Shown here: positions 43,095 to 53,700 of the stretch, piece by piece | Position numbering within the stretch: the first letter of the stretch is position 1 | How the letters are laid out: each line of letters begins with the position of its first letter | Assembly: GCF_001517085.1 (NCBI RefSeq) | Contig: NZ_LRAC01000092.1 | Span: 37,915 to 101,914, forward strand | Length of the DNA: 64,000 nucleotides | From: Paenibacillus sp. DMB5 | GTDB lineage: Bacteria > Bacillota > Bacilli > Paenibacillales > Paenibacillaceae | Direction of reading: 5' to 3' | The notes under the pieces: model-generated | Database searches by the model: none | What the model was told of the DNA's origin: nothing | What the model saw: the letters and a program-made list of their open reading frames with translations, nothing else | Program-made: the position numbers and the translations under genes

Positions 43095-44098
43095 TTGTCC
43101 GTTTCGGTTATGTGGCCATGTCGACTGTCATCAAAGACTGCTCACCCTCCAAGACCATGACTATGGCCAGCTTTAACAAGCTGGATGACCGGGAGGCCGG
43201 CCTGCGGCGCCTGGAGCAGATCGCCAGGATGAACCTGCATAACACACTGCGCCTCCTGAAGCATAACGTCGGCTCGGAGATCAAGGTGTACCGGCTTACC
43301 TCCAAGCTGATCCCGCTCTCGACCCATCCCGACTTGCAGGACTGGAACCCCTTTACGGCGCTCGCCGGGGAGTTTGCCGAAGTCGGGGAATATATTATTA
43401 AGCACGGACTCCGGGTATCGTTTCACCCGGATCACTTCACGGTGCTGAGCACGCCCCGCCCCGAGGTGCTGGCCAGCTCCGTCCGTGACCTGCAGTACCA
43501 TACGGACATGCTGGATGCCCTCGGGCTTCCGGCAACGGCCAAGAACAACATCCATATCGGCGGAGCCTACGGGGACAAGCCTGCAGCGGCAGAGCGCTTC
43601 AAAACGCATTTCGCCGGCCTGCCCTCCAGGCTGCAGGAGCGGATGACGCTGGAGAATGACGATAAGACCTTCAATGCTCCGGAGACCTTAGCCGTCTGCC
43701 GCCAGCTTGGCCTGCCCATGGTGCTTGATATTCACCACCAGTGGGTGAACAACGAGGGCGAGCTGCCGTGGGAGATGTGGCCGGATATTCTGAGTACGTG
43801 GAAGAGCAGGCTTGCCCTGACGGATGTAGGACCTGGAGAGCAGCTCCCGCCGAAGATCCATGTCTCCAGCCCGCGCAGCCCGTCTGATCCGCGCAGCCAT
43901 GCCGACGGGGTGGAGCCGGCGCCGCTGCTTGCTTTTCTGAAGCGGATTGCCGCGGATACGCCTGCTGTCGATGTAATGATTGAGGCCAAGCTGAAGGACG
44001 GGGCGCTGTTCAGCCTGATGGAGGCAATGAAGGAGCTGGCGGAGGCCGGCAACGGGATTACCGTCCTGAATGGAGCCAGCATCAATGTTGAGCCTTAA
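43091..44098 (+). CDS. uvsE: UV DNA-damage endonuclease
   Basis: 335 residues, TIM-barrel. It nicks DNA 5' of UV photoproducts (cyclobutane dimers and 6-4 products) independently of UvrABC. Family landmarks are RFGYVAMSTVIKDCSPSKTMT, NLHNTLRLLKHN, RVSFHPDHFTVL, NNIHIGGAYGDK, LENDDKTFNAPETLAVC, MVLDIHHQW, KIHVSSPRSPSDPRSHADGV and VDVMIEAKLKDGAL, which together hold the His/Glu/Asp metal ligands. It overlaps the preceding small gene by 4 bp. Common in Bacillus and Paenibacillus, where it protects spores. Confidence 0.95.
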   Translation: MIVRFGYVAMSTVIKDCSPSKTMTMASFNKLDDREAGLRRLEQIARMNLHNTLRLLKHNVGSEIKVYRLTSKLIPLSTHPDLQDWNPFTALAGEFAEVGEYIIKHGLRVSFHPDHFTVLSTPRPEVLASSVRDLQYHTDMLDALGLPATAKNNIHIGGAYGDKPAAAERFKTHFAGLPSRLQERMTLENDDKTFNAPETLAVCRQLGLPMVLDIHHQWVNNEGELPWEMWPDILSTWKSRLALTDVGPGEQLPPKIHVSSPRSPSDPRSHADGVEPAPLLAFLKRIAADTPAVDVMIEAKLKDGALFSLMEAMKELAEAGNGITVLNGASINVEP

Positions 44099-44228
44099 AC
44101 AAGGTTAGACTTGATAAGTGCCCTGAAATAGGGTACGTTGAATGAAACTTAAGCGGCAGGGAGTGTGCTTGCTTAACTTGCAGTGTTTCACGGGAGAGCA
44201 ATCAAGTTCAAGAAAGCGGAGTGAAGAG

Positions 44229-45113
44229 ATGAATCCTTTGAATTCTGATAAACGGAATGAACGGGAGCCCTATGTGGTAACAAGCAAGGGTTATACGGCG
44301 GCGGCGATCAACGCTGCAGCCAAAGCGGGGGAATGGATCAAGAGCAGACAGGGACAAGTGAAGGAACTGGGCAGCAAGACGTCGGCACAGGATCTGGTTA
44401 CTGAAGTTGATAAAGGTGTGGAGCAGATGATCCGGCGGCTGATCCTGACCCATTATCCCGACCATGCCATCCTCGGGGAAGAAGGGGTGACTCCCGGTGC
44501 AGATGCAGTCACTGCCGCCCTCGAAGAAGGACGCAAGCATGAATATCTGTGGATTGTTGATCCGATTGACGGGACAACCAATTTCGTGCACGGTTTTCCT
44601 TTCTACTGTGTATCGATTGCCCTGGCGATTAACGGGGAGCTGTCGGTTGGGGTTATTTATGATCCGATCCGCGACGAAATGTTCGTTGCCGAGAAGGGCA
44701 AAGGCGCTTATATGCATGGTATCCCAACCGCGGTATCCAAGGAGACGGAGCCTGGGTGCAGCCTGATTGCCATGGGCTTTCCGCCGGACCGCACCTTCGC
44801 CCAGCCGGCGAATATGGCCGGCCTGCAGCATATTCTGCCGCAGATCCGCGGCGTCCGTGCCGGAGGCTCGGCTGCTCTGCATCTGGCATATGTTGCAGCA
44901 GGCCGGGTGGACGGTTATTGGGAAGTCGGCCTGAGCCCTTGGGACTGCGCTGCAGGCGTGCTGCTGGTGCTTGAATCAGGCGGCCGGGTAACCGATACGC
45001 TTGGTAATCCTTATGACATCGGTACACGTCATATTGTGGCAAGCAACGGGAAGATCCATGAATTTCTGGTCTCCTCGCTGCAGGAAGCGGAAGCCACGGG
45101 ATTCAAGCTTTAA
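44229..45113 (+). CDS. Inositol-monophosphatase family phosphatase
   Basis: 294 residues from ATG 44229 (the frame opens at 44142, but only 44229 has a purine-rich site, GGAGTGAAGAG). Mg-dependent phosphatase motifs are ILGEEGVTPG (Glu), WIVDPIDGTTNFVHGFPF (Asp-x-Ile-Asp-Gly-Thr) and GLSPWDCAAGVLLVLESGG. Substrates in this family include inositol phosphates, fructose-1,6-bisphosphate and PAP; the sequence alone does not choose between them. It lies 15 bp before the next small gene and is probably cotranscribed with it. Confidence 0.9.
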   Translation: MNPLNSDKRNEREPYVVTSKGYTAAAINAAAKAGEWIKSRQGQVKELGSKTSAQDLVTEVDKGVEQMIRRLILTHYPDHAILGEEGVTPGADAVTAALEEGRKHEYLWIVDPIDGTTNFVHGFPFYCVSIALAINGELSVGVIYDPIRDEMFVAEKGKGAYMHGIPTAVSKETEPGCSLIAMGFPPDRTFAQPANMAGLQHILPQIRGVRAGGSAALHLAYVAAGRVDGYWEVGLSPWDCAAGVLLVLESGGRVTDTLGNPYDIGTRHIVASNGKIHEFLVSSLQEAEATGFKL

Positions 45114-45128
45114 GGAGGCAACTGAAGG

Positions 45129-45422
45129 ATGGAAGATTACGATTTGGAGCGCAGGCTGAGTGAAATGCTGAGCGAAATGCTGCAGGAAGGTGAAATGGAG
45201 CAGAGCGACCGTACAGCCAAGGAGGTCCGCCAGATTTCGCCCAAATACGAAATCCGGATTCAGACTGCGCATGACCCGATTGTGGAAGAAACCCTGCGGT
45301 ACCGCAAAATGGCCAGGGAGCTGGATGACCGTTACGACAAATATCTGAAGCGTTCCGGCATTATTGATCATCCGCAGGATAAAGACGGCAAGCCGGCTTC
45401 CGGTTCCGGAGGCGGGCAATAA
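45129..45422 (+). CDS. Small acidic protein of unknown function
   Basis: 97 residues, strongly charged and probably helical: YDLERRLSEMLSEMLQEGEMEQSDRTAKEVRQ, with heptad-like leucines suggesting a coiled coil, then a polar tail ending GSGGGQ. TAAGGAGGC precedes the ATG at good spacing, and a terminator follows, so it is expressed. No family recognised. Confidence 0.7.
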   Translation: MEDYDLERRLSEMLSEMLQEGEMEQSDRTAKEVRQISPKYEIRIQTAHDPIVEETLRYRKMARELDDRYDKYLKRSGIIDHPQDKDGKPASGSGGGQ

Positions 45423-45437
45423 CAGAACAGAGCTATG

Positions 45438-45472
45438 GAGCGGGTTTCCGGTTAACGGGAACCCGCTCTTTT
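45438..45472 (+). terminator. Terminator after the small acidic protein gene
   Basis: GAGCGGGTTTCCG pairs with CGGGAACCCGCTC (one mismatch) around TTAA, followed by TTTT. Confidence 0.88.
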
Positions 45473-45525
45473 GCTGCAGGCCGTTCAGATGATAGAATGG
45501 AATTATAATAATGTAGAGGGGTACG

Positions 45526-46827
45526 ATGCTGATGGCATGGAAAAAACTATGGGCCGCCGGAACAAGCGGCATGCTTCTGTTCACTCTGCTGCTGGGTGCA
45601 GGGGCGGAGCAGGCTGATGCTGCTGATACAGCGGCAAGTCAGGGAACAGGGCAGGATGTCTTTCGCATCGTGGCGTTGGGGGATTCAATCACAGCCGGTT
45701 ATGAGCCGGGGATGACGGATCCGAATACGAAACCTTACGGATATGCAGAGCGGCTGCTGGAGCAGGGCTGGTATCACGGCAGAAGCGCTCTGAACAATTA
45801 CGGGATTCTTGGTCTGACCTCGGCAGGTTTGCTTAACTATACCGGGGCTATCAAGAACGGCACCGTTATCCCGGCTGACGGCATTCAGGCAGGCCTGCCC
45901 GATCCGCGGATCAGCCAGTTTGCGCAGCTGACACCGCAGATCAAGACTGAGCTGGCAGATGCGGATCTGATTACCATTACAATCGGCGGCAATGATGTAA
46001 GCAGCCTGTTTCTGAAGGTGAAGGAGCTGCCCTCTGCCGATTTCGAGGCCCAGCTGGAGCAGCGGCTGACGGCATACACCACCAATGTAAAGGCAGCACT
46101 GGAGAATATACGGGCGGTCAATCCTGCTGCAACTATATTGCTTGCGGATCAATACCAGCCGGCTCCCAAAATCGCCCTCGGCGCCAATTATGCCACACTA
46201 ATGGGTGCAGCGGAACGGTTTACGGCAGCTGCGGATAGCGTCACCGCCAGTCTGAATACGTCGGCAGCCCCGGTAGTTACAGCTCATGTTGCTGCCCGGT
46301 TTGCCGGAGTAGAGGCATCGCTCACTCATATTATTGGTGCAGGCGCAGCCGATTTTCATCCAACACAATTGGGCTATGAGAAGATCGCCAGAGTATTTGC
46401 CGAGCTGGAGTGGGGAGAATACCGTACACCTTCAGCTATAGCAATGACAGGTGCAGGAGCTGCGGCGGCTCCGATGTCGATCGTTGTAAGAGGCGTAGAG
46501 CTGAATACCCCAAATAAGCCTATATTGAAGAATGGCCAGAACTTCCTGGCCTTGAAGGATATTCTCAATGCGGTAGGCGCCACGGGTAAATGGGACAACA
46601 AAACGTCCAGCGCAACCATTGTATACGGCGGGCGCACGGTGGTCATAACGATCGGGTCCAAGTTTATCAAGGTTAACGGAGTGAACCAGGCGATTGATAC
46701 CCCGGCATTTCTGCAAAAGGTGGGCAAAGAGGACAAAACGTATCTTCCACTCGCTGCACTCGCTACCGGACTTGGCTTTGATGTGAACTACAGCAGCAAG
46801 CTGCGCACGGCATTTATTAATCCATAA
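45526..46827 (+). CDS. Secreted SGNH/GDSL hydrolase with C-terminal stalk domain
   Basis: 433 residues. Signal peptide (WKKLWAAGTSGMLLFTLLLGAGAEQADA). The SGNH esterase domain (about 45-300) has Ser54 in VALGDSITAGYEPG, Gly in LGLTSAG, Asn in TIGGNDVSSL, and Asp/His in AADFHPTQLGYEKIA. A copper-amine-oxidase-N-like stalk domain follows (about 320-433: GQNFLALKDILNAVGATGKWDNKTSSATIVYGGR ... TYLPLAALATGLGFDVNY), typical of Paenibacillus surface proteins. It probably removes acyl or acetyl groups from a wall polymer or polysaccharide outside the cell. Monocistronic. Confidence 0.87.
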   Translation: MLMAWKKLWAAGTSGMLLFTLLLGAGAEQADAADTAASQGTGQDVFRIVALGDSITAGYEPGMTDPNTKPYGYAERLLEQGWYHGRSALNNYGILGLTSAGLLNYTGAIKNGTVIPADGIQAGLPDPRISQFAQLTPQIKTELADADLITITIGGNDVSSLFLKVKELPSADFEAQLEQRLTAYTTNVKAALENIRAVNPAATILLADQYQPAPKIALGANYATLMGAAERFTAAADSVTASLNTSAAPVVTAHVAARFAGVEASLTHIIGAGAADFHPTQLGYEKIARVFAELEWGEYRTPSAIAMTGAGAAAAPMSIVVRGVELNTPNKPILKNGQNFLALKDILNAVGATGKWDNKTSSATIVYGGRTVVITIGSKFIKVNGVNQAIDTPAFLQKVGKEDKTYLPLAALATGLGFDVNYSSKLRTAFINP

Positions 46828-46886
46828 CCGTAACATTACTTTAAGATAGTGGTTAACCAGCCAAAAGCAAAGGTGGATGAATTGCG

Positions 46887-47483
46887 TTGTCTAGTACAAA
46901 ATTCAAGGCAGACTATATCATAACGATGGATGATATTATTCGTGAGGGCGATCCCGTGCTCCGCAGTGTAGCTGCGCCGGTGGAGCTTCCGCTTGGGGCG
47001 GAGGACCGTGAGGCGCTTGCATGCATGCTGCAGTTTCTCAAGAACAGTCAGGACCCCGAGCTGTCAGCCAAATATAAGCTGCGTTCCGGCGTAGGGCTGT
47101 CTGCGAATCAGATTGGCCTGAAGAAGCGGATGTTCGTAATGTACTCGAAGGATGAAAAAGGCAGAATCGTTGAGCATGCCTGGGTCAATCCGCGGATAAT
47201 CAGCCATTCGGTCTCTATGGTCTATCTGCCTGAGAGTGAAGGCTGCTTGTCCGTAGACCGGCCGGTGCACGGCTTTGTACCCCGCTATGAAACAGTGAAG
47301 GTAAAGGGCTTTGACCTGGAGGGGAAGCCGGTTACCCTGAAATTCAAAGGCTACCAGGCCATCATTATCCAGCATGAAATGGATCATCTTGATGGCGTTA
47401 TGTTCTATGACCGGATTAATCAGGAGAATCCGTTCAAGCTGCCGCAGGATGTGGAAATCCGCAGCCTGTATGACCTGAAATAG
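46887..47483 (+). CDS. def: Peptide deformylase
   Basis: 198 residues. It removes the formyl group from nascent proteins. Motif 1 is GVGLSANQIG (usually GxGxAAxQ, here with Ser and Asn), motif 2 EGCLSV and motif 3 QHEMDHLDGVMF, giving the metal-binding Cys and two His. The insertion and overall size resemble the Gram-positive type 2 enzyme DefB/YkrB. The start is TTG 46887, about 11 bases after AAGGTGG; an internal ATG at 46926 would align to some homologues but lacks an RBS. Monocistronic. Confidence 0.92.
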   Translation: MSSTKFKADYIITMDDIIREGDPVLRSVAAPVELPLGAEDREALACMLQFLKNSQDPELSAKYKLRSGVGLSANQIGLKKRMFVMYSKDEKGRIVEHAWVNPRIISHSVSMVYLPESEGCLSVDRPVHGFVPRYETVKVKGFDLEGKPVTLKFKGYQAIIIQHEMDHLDGVMFYDRINQENPFKLPQDVEIRSLYDLK

Positions 47484-47490
47484 TCATATA

Positions 47491-47524
47491 AATAACCCGC
47501 TGCCTCCCCGGCAGCGGGTTATTT
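47491..47524. terminator. Bidirectional terminator between def and hemL
   Basis: AATAACCCGCTGCC and GGCAGCGGGTTATT form a perfect stem around a TCCCC-containing loop. Confidence 0.9.
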
Positions 47525-47553
47525 GCATGGAACCGGATATATTAACGGACAGG

Positions 47554-48873
47554 TTATTTGTTCTCTGCCGCCATAGCCTGGAAGGACGCTTCAGCCGCCT
47601 CCAAGGTAGCATCAATATCAGCATCCGTGTGCGCCGTAGTCAGGAACCAGGCCTCGTATTTAGACGGGGCGAGGTTGATGCCGCGGTTCAGCATATGGCG
47701 GAAAAAGCTGGCGAACAGCTCGCTGTCCGTATCCTGTGCTTCGTCATAGTTCGTAATCGGATGCTCGCAGAAATGGGTGGAGAACGCGCCGCGGATGCGG
47801 TTGATGGTCAGCGGGATGCCGTGGCGGCCGGCCGAGGCCTGCAGCCCTTCGGTCAGGCGGATGGCCAGACGTTCCATTTCATCGTAGACACCCTCTGCGC
47901 TAAGCACTTCCAGACAGGCGATCCCTGCCGAGATGGATGCCGGGTTGCCGGCCATCGTTCCGGCCTGATAGGCCGGTCCCAGCGGAGCGACCTGCTCCAT
48001 AACATGCTTGCGGCCGCCGTAAGCGCCGATCGGCAGCCCGCCGCCGATGATTTTGCCCAGTGCGGTCAGGTCCGGTGTGATGTCCTCATGATTATCAAGA
48101 CCGGCATAGGTCTGGGTGGAGCCGTAATGGAAGCGGAAAGCGGTAATAACCTCGTCATAAATGACGAGTGAGCCGTTATCGTGAGCCAGCTTGCACAGCC
48201 CTTCAAGAAAGCCGGGCTTCGGCATAACCATACCGAAATTGCCGACAATCGGCTCTACCATAACAGCAGCAACATCCTCGCCCCACTTCTCAAGAGCTTC
48301 GCGCAGCCCGTCCAGGTCATTGAATGGCACGGTGATGACTTCCTGGGCGATGCTGCCGGGGACACCGGCGCTGTCCGGAATGCCGAGCGTGGAAGGGCCG
48401 GAGCCGGCGGCAACCAGCACCAGATCGGAGTGGCCGTGATAGCAGCCGGCGAATTTAACGATTTTGCTGCGTTTGGTGTAGGCACGGGCAACGCGGATAG
48501 TAGTCATTACGGCTTCGGTACCGGAGTTGACGAAGCGGACCTTATCCATCGAAGGGATGGCTTCCTTGAGCATCTTGGCCAGCTTGATCTCAAGCTGGGT
48601 TGGCGTTCCGTACAATATGCCGTTCTGCGCGGCTTCCGTGATTGCTGCGGTAATATGCGGATGGGCATGGCCGGTAATGATCGGACCGTATGCCGCAAGA
48701 TAATCAATGTATTCGTTGCCGTCCTCATCCCAGAAACGGGAGCCGTTGGCGCGCTTCATGAATACAGGGGCGCCGCCGCCGACAGCCTTGAAGGAACGGG
48801 ACGGGCTGTTAACCCCGCCGACAATATGCTGGAGGGCTTCCTGGTATAATTGCTCTGAATTACTGCGGTTCAT
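47554..48873 (-). CDS. hemL: Glutamate-1-semialdehyde 2,1-aminomutase
   Basis: 439 residues from ATG 48873 (AAAGGA 9 bases before; the ATG at 48882 abuts it). PLP enzyme that makes 5-aminolevulinate for heme. Conserved are [86 protein letters not shown] and the PLP lysine in [19 protein letters not shown]. The FHYG and surrounding sequence resemble the GsaB paralogue of Bacillus as much as HemL, and no other hem gene is adjacent, so it could be the second copy. Confidence 0.92.
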   Translation of the reverse strand: MNRSNSEQLYQEALQHIVGGVNSPSRSFKAVGGGAPVFMKRANGSRFWDEDGNEYIDYLAAYGPIITGHAHPHITAAITEAAQNGILYGTPTQLEIKLAKMLKEAIPSMDKVRFVNSGTEAVMTTIRVARAYTKRSKIVKFAGCYHGHSDLVLVAAGSGPSTLGIPDSAGVPGSIAQEVITVPFNDLDGLREALEKWGEDVAAVMVEPIVGNFGMVMPKPGFLEGLCKLAHDNGSLVIYDEVITAFRFHYGSTQTYAGLDNHEDITPDLTALGKIIGGGLPIGAYGGRKHVMEQVAPLGPAYQAGTMAGNPASISAGIACLEVLSAEGVYDEMERLAIRLTEGLQASAGRHGIPLTINRIRGAFSTHFCEHPITNYDEAQDTDSELFASFFRHMLNRGINLAPSKYEAWFLTTAHTDADIDATLEAAEASFQAMAAENK

Positions 48874-48926
48874 TAAAATCATCCTTTCATACTGGTTGTG
48901 GGGTGTCTTATGTAACCCTGGGCATG

Positions 48927-48967
48927 GGAACGGGCGAACAACGGGGAATTCCGCTGTCCGCCCGTCC
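48927..48967. terminator. Strong hairpin between the LCP gene and hemL
   Basis: GGGAACGGGCG and CGCCCGTCC pair with further inner pairing (ACA-CGG/CCG-TGT) around GGAATT. It lies just past the LCP stop on the minus strand; it lacks a long T-run, so some read-through to hemL is possible. Confidence 0.55.
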
Positions 48968-48987
48968 TTTGGCCGAGTGGGAACTGC

Positions 48988-50040
48988 TTAGTGGGTTTCT
49001 GCTGTTGCAGAAGGGCTGCTCTCTGGAGATGCCTCCGGTGTTGCCGTAGGCTCCGGTTCAGCCATTGCATCCTGTACGAACTGCTTCAGCTCTTCTTCAC
49101 TCTTGAATCCGATGACCGAAGCGCCGCCGCTGGTTCTCTCTTCGGTCAGCAGGTCCATAGGCGGAATCTGCTCGCTGCCGCCCATGGAGCTGTCATAACC
49201 GACGGAGCCCAGCTTCCACATATCGTTCATGTCCAGGTTCGTATCAATGAAAGGGGTAACCTGGGACAGGATGGACGGAAGCTTGATAATGGAGGTGGTG
49301 CTGATTACCTTGTCTGCTACGGCTTTCAGGAAGCTGCGCTGGCGCTCTGTCCGGGTGAAATCGGAGGTTGCGTCATGACGGAAGCGCACATATTGCAGCG
49401 CCATACTGCCGTCGAGATGCTGGAAGCCTTTTTTGAGATCGATGTCATATTCGGGTCCGTCAGCTATGGTCTTGTAGACCATGTCCTTCTCGACCTCATA
49501 ATCCACACCGCCGACTGCATCAACCAGCGCTATGAAGCCCTGGAAATCTGTATATACATAATACTGAACCGGGATGCCCAGCAGATCGCTTACGGTCTGC
49601 ATCGCTACCTCGGGACCATGTGTAATTGCTGTGTTAATGCGCTCCTTGCCAAAGCCGGGAATGTCGACATAGGTATCACGGAGAATGGAAAACACATAAA
49701 ACTTCTTCTTAACCGGGTCAAGAGAGGCAACCAGCATGGTATCTGAGCGCGGAACTTCGCCTTTCTTCACTCCGCGTGCATCGACGCCCATAAGCAGGAT
49801 GTTAACAGGCTCGGTGCCTTCCCATTCAGGAGGCTGCACAACTTCAGCTGAAGATGTAGGAACGGCTGCAAACGGTGAAGCCTCTCCGGTCTTATGCAGG
49901 TTGTCCAGCTGGGTGTAAAGACTGGTAAAGTAGTAAGCGGCGCCGCCGGCAATCAGGAGAAGTATAATGGCCAGAGTCCAGAGCAGCGGTTTCTTTTTTG
50001 ACTTGCCGGCTTTTGCGTGCCGGTTCTTTCTTGGAGGCAT
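48988..50040 (-). CDS. LytR-CpsA-Psr (LCP) family ligase
   Basis: 350 residues: basic N-terminus, one membrane helix (about 18-42, LLWTLAIILLLIAGGAAYYF), then the extracellular LCP domain. Landmarks are VNILLMGVDARGVKKGEVPRSDTMLV, FSILRDTYVDIPGFGKERINTAITHG, ALVDAVGGVDYEV and GSMALQYVRFRHDATSDFTRTERQRSFLKAV, which hold the Arg and Asp that bind the polyprenyl pyrophosphate. A Pro/Ser/Thr-rich tail follows. LCP proteins attach teichoic acids or polysaccharides to peptidoglycan. Monocistronic. Confidence 0.93.
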   Translation of the reverse strand: MPPRKNRHAKAGKSKKKPLLWTLAIILLLIAGGAAYYFTSLYTQLDNLHKTGEASPFAAVPTSSAEVVQPPEWEGTEPVNILLMGVDARGVKKGEVPRSDTMLVASLDPVKKKFYVFSILRDTYVDIPGFGKERINTAITHGPEVAMQTVSDLLGIPVQYYVYTDFQGFIALVDAVGGVDYEVEKDMVYKTIADGPEYDIDLKKGFQHLDGSMALQYVRFRHDATSDFTRTERQRSFLKAVADKVISTTSIIKLPSILSQVTPFIDTNLDMNDMWKLGSVGYDSSMGGSEQIPPMDLLTEERTSGGASVIGFKSEEELKQFVQDAMAEPEPTATPEASPESSPSATAETH

Positions 50041-50171
50041 TTCGTTCTTCCTTTCGCATTCACATTCTCTACATTATAATTTCTTTTAGGAATACAAGCA
50101 ATTTCGGAATATTTCACCAAAATGTTTAGCACAATCGTAAGACAAAGCAACGGATTAGGAGTGGTATACAT

Positions 50172-50639
50172 ATGACGAAACCAATCGAAATCGGACAGAA
50201 GGTCCCTGACTTCACGCTTCCTGCATCCACAGGCGGCAACATCAGCCTGAGCCAGTATCTTGGGCGTAAGGTGCTGCTTTATTTTTATCCCAAAAATATG
50301 ACCCCTGCCTGTACCCAGGAGGCCTGCGAATTCCGTGACGCCCATGATGAGATTTCCGCCCGGGGAGCGGTCCTGCTGGGGATCAGTCCGGACAGCCTGG
50401 CCTCACACGGCAAGTTCACAGAGAAGAACAGCCTGCCGTTTCCGCTATTGTCGGATGAAGAGCACCGGGTAAGTGAAATGTTCGGTGTGTGGCAGCTCAA
50501 AAAGCTGTACGGCAAGGAATTTATGGGGATTGTGCGCTCGACCTTCCTGATTGATGAACAGGGAAAACTGGCGGCAGAGTGGCGCAAAATCCGTGTTAAA
50601 GGCCATGTGGAAAAGACATTGGAAGAGCTTGCGAAATAA
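50172..50639 (+). CDS. bcp: Thiol peroxidase, Bcp/PrxQ-type peroxiredoxin
   Basis: 155 residues. It reduces hydroperoxides with thioredoxin. Peroxidatic Cys47 and resolving Cys52 lie in FYPKNMTPACTQEACEFRD, the PrxQ two-cysteine spacing. FGVWQLKKLYGKEFMGIVRSTFLIDEQG is the conserved back half. TTAGGAGTGG precedes the ATG. No own terminator is clear before the large gene downstream, so read-through is possible. Confidence 0.94.
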   Translation: MTKPIEIGQKVPDFTLPASTGGNISLSQYLGRKVLLYFYPKNMTPACTQEACEFRDAHDEISARGAVLLGISPDSLASHGKFTEKNSLPFPLLSDEEHRVSEMFGVWQLKKLYGKEFMGIVRSTFLIDEQGKLAAEWRKIRVKGHVEKTLEELAK

Positions 50640-50761
50640 TTAAGTATGCTGGTAATGATTTGAAACTGTCTGTAACATTTTTAACAGCCTCTATAAGGCG
50701 CTCTCATGATATAGTTGCCTCATATTACTTCAAATTTGGGGCAAGGCAAGGGGATGGCATG

Positions 50762-53700
50762 ATGATGCGTATAGGGCTTGATGTCGGATCAACTACGGCC
50801 AAATTGGTTGTTATGGAACGGAATACCATTGTTTATCAAGACTATGTCAGACATTTCAGTGATATAAAAAAAGCCGCCCTGTCTCTCCTGTCCGATGTCC
50901 GGGACAGGTTTCCGGACAGGAAGGCGGCACTCGCTGTAAGCGGTTCCTCGGGAATGTCCCTATCCAAGCTTGGCGGAATCCCCTTTGTCCAGGAGGTCAT
51001 TGCCTGCACCAAAGCGATCAGTGAGCTGATCCCGCAGTGCGACACGGCAATCGAACTTGGCGGGGAGGATGCCAAGATTATTTATTTAAACGGCGGGATC
51101 GAGCAGCGGATGAATACTGCCTGTGCAGGAGGCACAGGGGCGTTCATCGATCAGATGGCTGCGCTGCTGCAGACGGACCCGGGCGGCCTGAATACGCTCG
51201 CTGAGAAGCATGAGCGGATCTATCCGATTGCTTCCCGCTGCGGGGTGTTCGCCAAAAGTGATGTGCAGCCGCTGCTTAATGAAGGGGCGCGGCGCGAGGA
51301 TATCGCCGCCTCGATCTTCCAGAGCATTGTGAACCAGACGATCAGCGGTCTGGCCTGCGGCCGTCCGATCCGCGGCCGGGTGGCTTTTTTGGGCGGTCCG
51401 CTGACCTTCCTGCCTGTGCTGCGGGAGCTGTTCGCGAAGACGCTGGAGCTTAGCAAGGGGGAGGTGCTGTTTCCGGAGCGCTCCCAGTATTTTGTGGCAA
51501 TCGGCTCAGCGCTCTCGAAGGCGGAGCCGCTTGTTCTGCCGCTGGCAGACTGGATTTCCCGGATTGCCGCAGTTGATTTCAAGGCTGACCGCGCCGAGGA
51601 TGCCGAGCTGCCGCCTTTGTTCGAGACGGCCGGAGATCTGGCGGAATTCCGGCAGCGCCACGGCAGGGCTGCGGTCAAGCGTGCTGAACTGGCGGATTAC
51701 AGCGGACCCTGCTACTTGGGCATTGATGCAGGCTCGACAACCACCAAGCTGGTTATCACCGGCAGCGATGATCAGATCCTATACACCTCTTACGGAAGCA
51801 ACAAGGGTAATCCGCTGCAGTCGGTCAGTGATGCACTGAAGGAAATCTACCGGCTGCTGCCGGAGGACTGTTATATCGCCGGCTCCTATGCGACCGGATA
51901 CGGCGAAGGCCTGATTAAGGCTGCGCTGCGGACAGACGGCGGTGAGGTAGAGACGGTAGCCCATTACAAAGCAGCCTCTAAATTCATGCCTGAGGTTGAT
52001 TTCATTCTCGATATCGGCGGACAGGATATGAAGTGCATCAAGATCCGCGGGGGAGCAATCGACAGTCTGATGCTGAACGAGGCCTGCTCGGCGGGCTGCG
52101 GCTCTTTCCTGGAGAGCTTCGCTTCCGCTCTGGAGCTGGGCATCGCCGAATTTGCCAAGGCTGCACTGGAATCAAGCAAGCCGGTTAACCTCGGCTCACG
52201 CTGTACCGTATTCATGAATTCCAAAGTGAAGCAGGTACAGAAGGAAGGCGCTTCGCTGGCCGATCTTTCAGCCGGCCTGGCTTACTCGGTGATTAAGAAT
52301 GCCCTGCAAAAGGTCATTAAAATCCGGAATAGCGAAGATCTGGGGCGAAATATTATTGTGCAGGGCGGAACCTTCTATAATGAGGCTGTGCTGCGGGCAT
52401 TCGAGCTGCTGACCGGCAGAACAGTGGTACGGCCGGACATTGCCGGAGTCATGGGTGCCTACGGCTGCGCCCTGCTGGCCAAGGAACAGGCCGTTCCCGG
52501 CGTAGTGAGCTCGCTGCTCGGGCCGGAGGAGCTTGAGGCCTTTGCCTATCAGGTTTCCCCGGGCCGCTGCGGATTGTGCGCCAACAACTGCGCACTGACC
52601 ATCAGCCGCTTCCCGGATAAGAGCTTCCATGTGACCGGCAACCGCTGTGAACGCGGTGCAGGCGGCAAGAAGACCAAGAACACGCTACCCAATCTGATGC
52701 AGTATAAGTATGAACGGTTTTTTGATTATGAAGGGCTGCCTGAAGAGCAGGCAGAACGTGGTGTTGTAGGCCTACCAAGGACGATGAACATGTTCGAGAA
52801 CTACCCGTTCTGGCATACCTTTTTCACAAGCTTGCGATACCGCACGGTCCTGTCCCCCAAATCCAGCAAAAAGCTCTTCGAAAGCGGAATGGATACCATT
52901 CCTTCCGAGTCAATCTGCTATCCGGCCAAAATGGCCCATGGTCATGTGCAGAGCCTGGTCGGCAAAGGAGTAGACTTTATCTTCTATCCGGCGGTTGTCT
53001 ATGAGAAGAAGGAAGACGACGCGGCGACGAACCACTTCAATTGCCCGGTGGTCGCCTCCTATCCCGAGGTCATCCGCAACAATATGGACAGCCTGAAGGA
53101 AAAGGGTGTCCCGCTGGTCAGCCCGTTCCTGACCTTTGACGATATTAATGCCCTGACCAAAGGACTGATGAAGACCTTTACCGACATTCCGCGGGAAGAG
53201 ATTGCAGCGGCTGTTCAGGCGGGGCTGGCTGAAGCGGAGCACGCCAAAAGGGATGTGCGTACCAAGGGCGAAGAGACGCTGGTATTCCTCAGTGAGACAG
53301 GGACCAAGGGCATTCTCCTGTGCGGGCATCCCTATCACGCTGATCCGGAGATCAACCACGGCATTGCCGATATGATCACAGGTATGGGGCTTGCTGTGCT
53401 TACCGAGGATTCGGTCTGCCACCTGGACCGCAGCGAAGGCGACGTGGCGGTGGTTAATCAATGGACCTATCATGCCCGGATGTACCGCGCTGCCCGGCTG
53501 GCCTCGGCCCGGAAGGATCTTGAGCTGGTCCAGCTGACCTCCTTCGGCTGCGGCATCGACGCCATAACCTGTGATGCCGTGCAGGAGATCATGGAGCGGC
53601 ACAACAAGGTGTATACACTGATCAAGATCGATGAGATCAGCAACCTGGGGGCAGCCCGCATCCGGCTGCGCTCACTGCTGGCTGCTATGCGCGAACGCGA

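Noticed and set aside
47096..47125. Defective peptide deformylase because motif 1 reads GLSANQ instead of GxAAxQ
   Set aside because: The metal-binding Cys and both His are intact, and small variations in this motif occur in type 2 enzymes.
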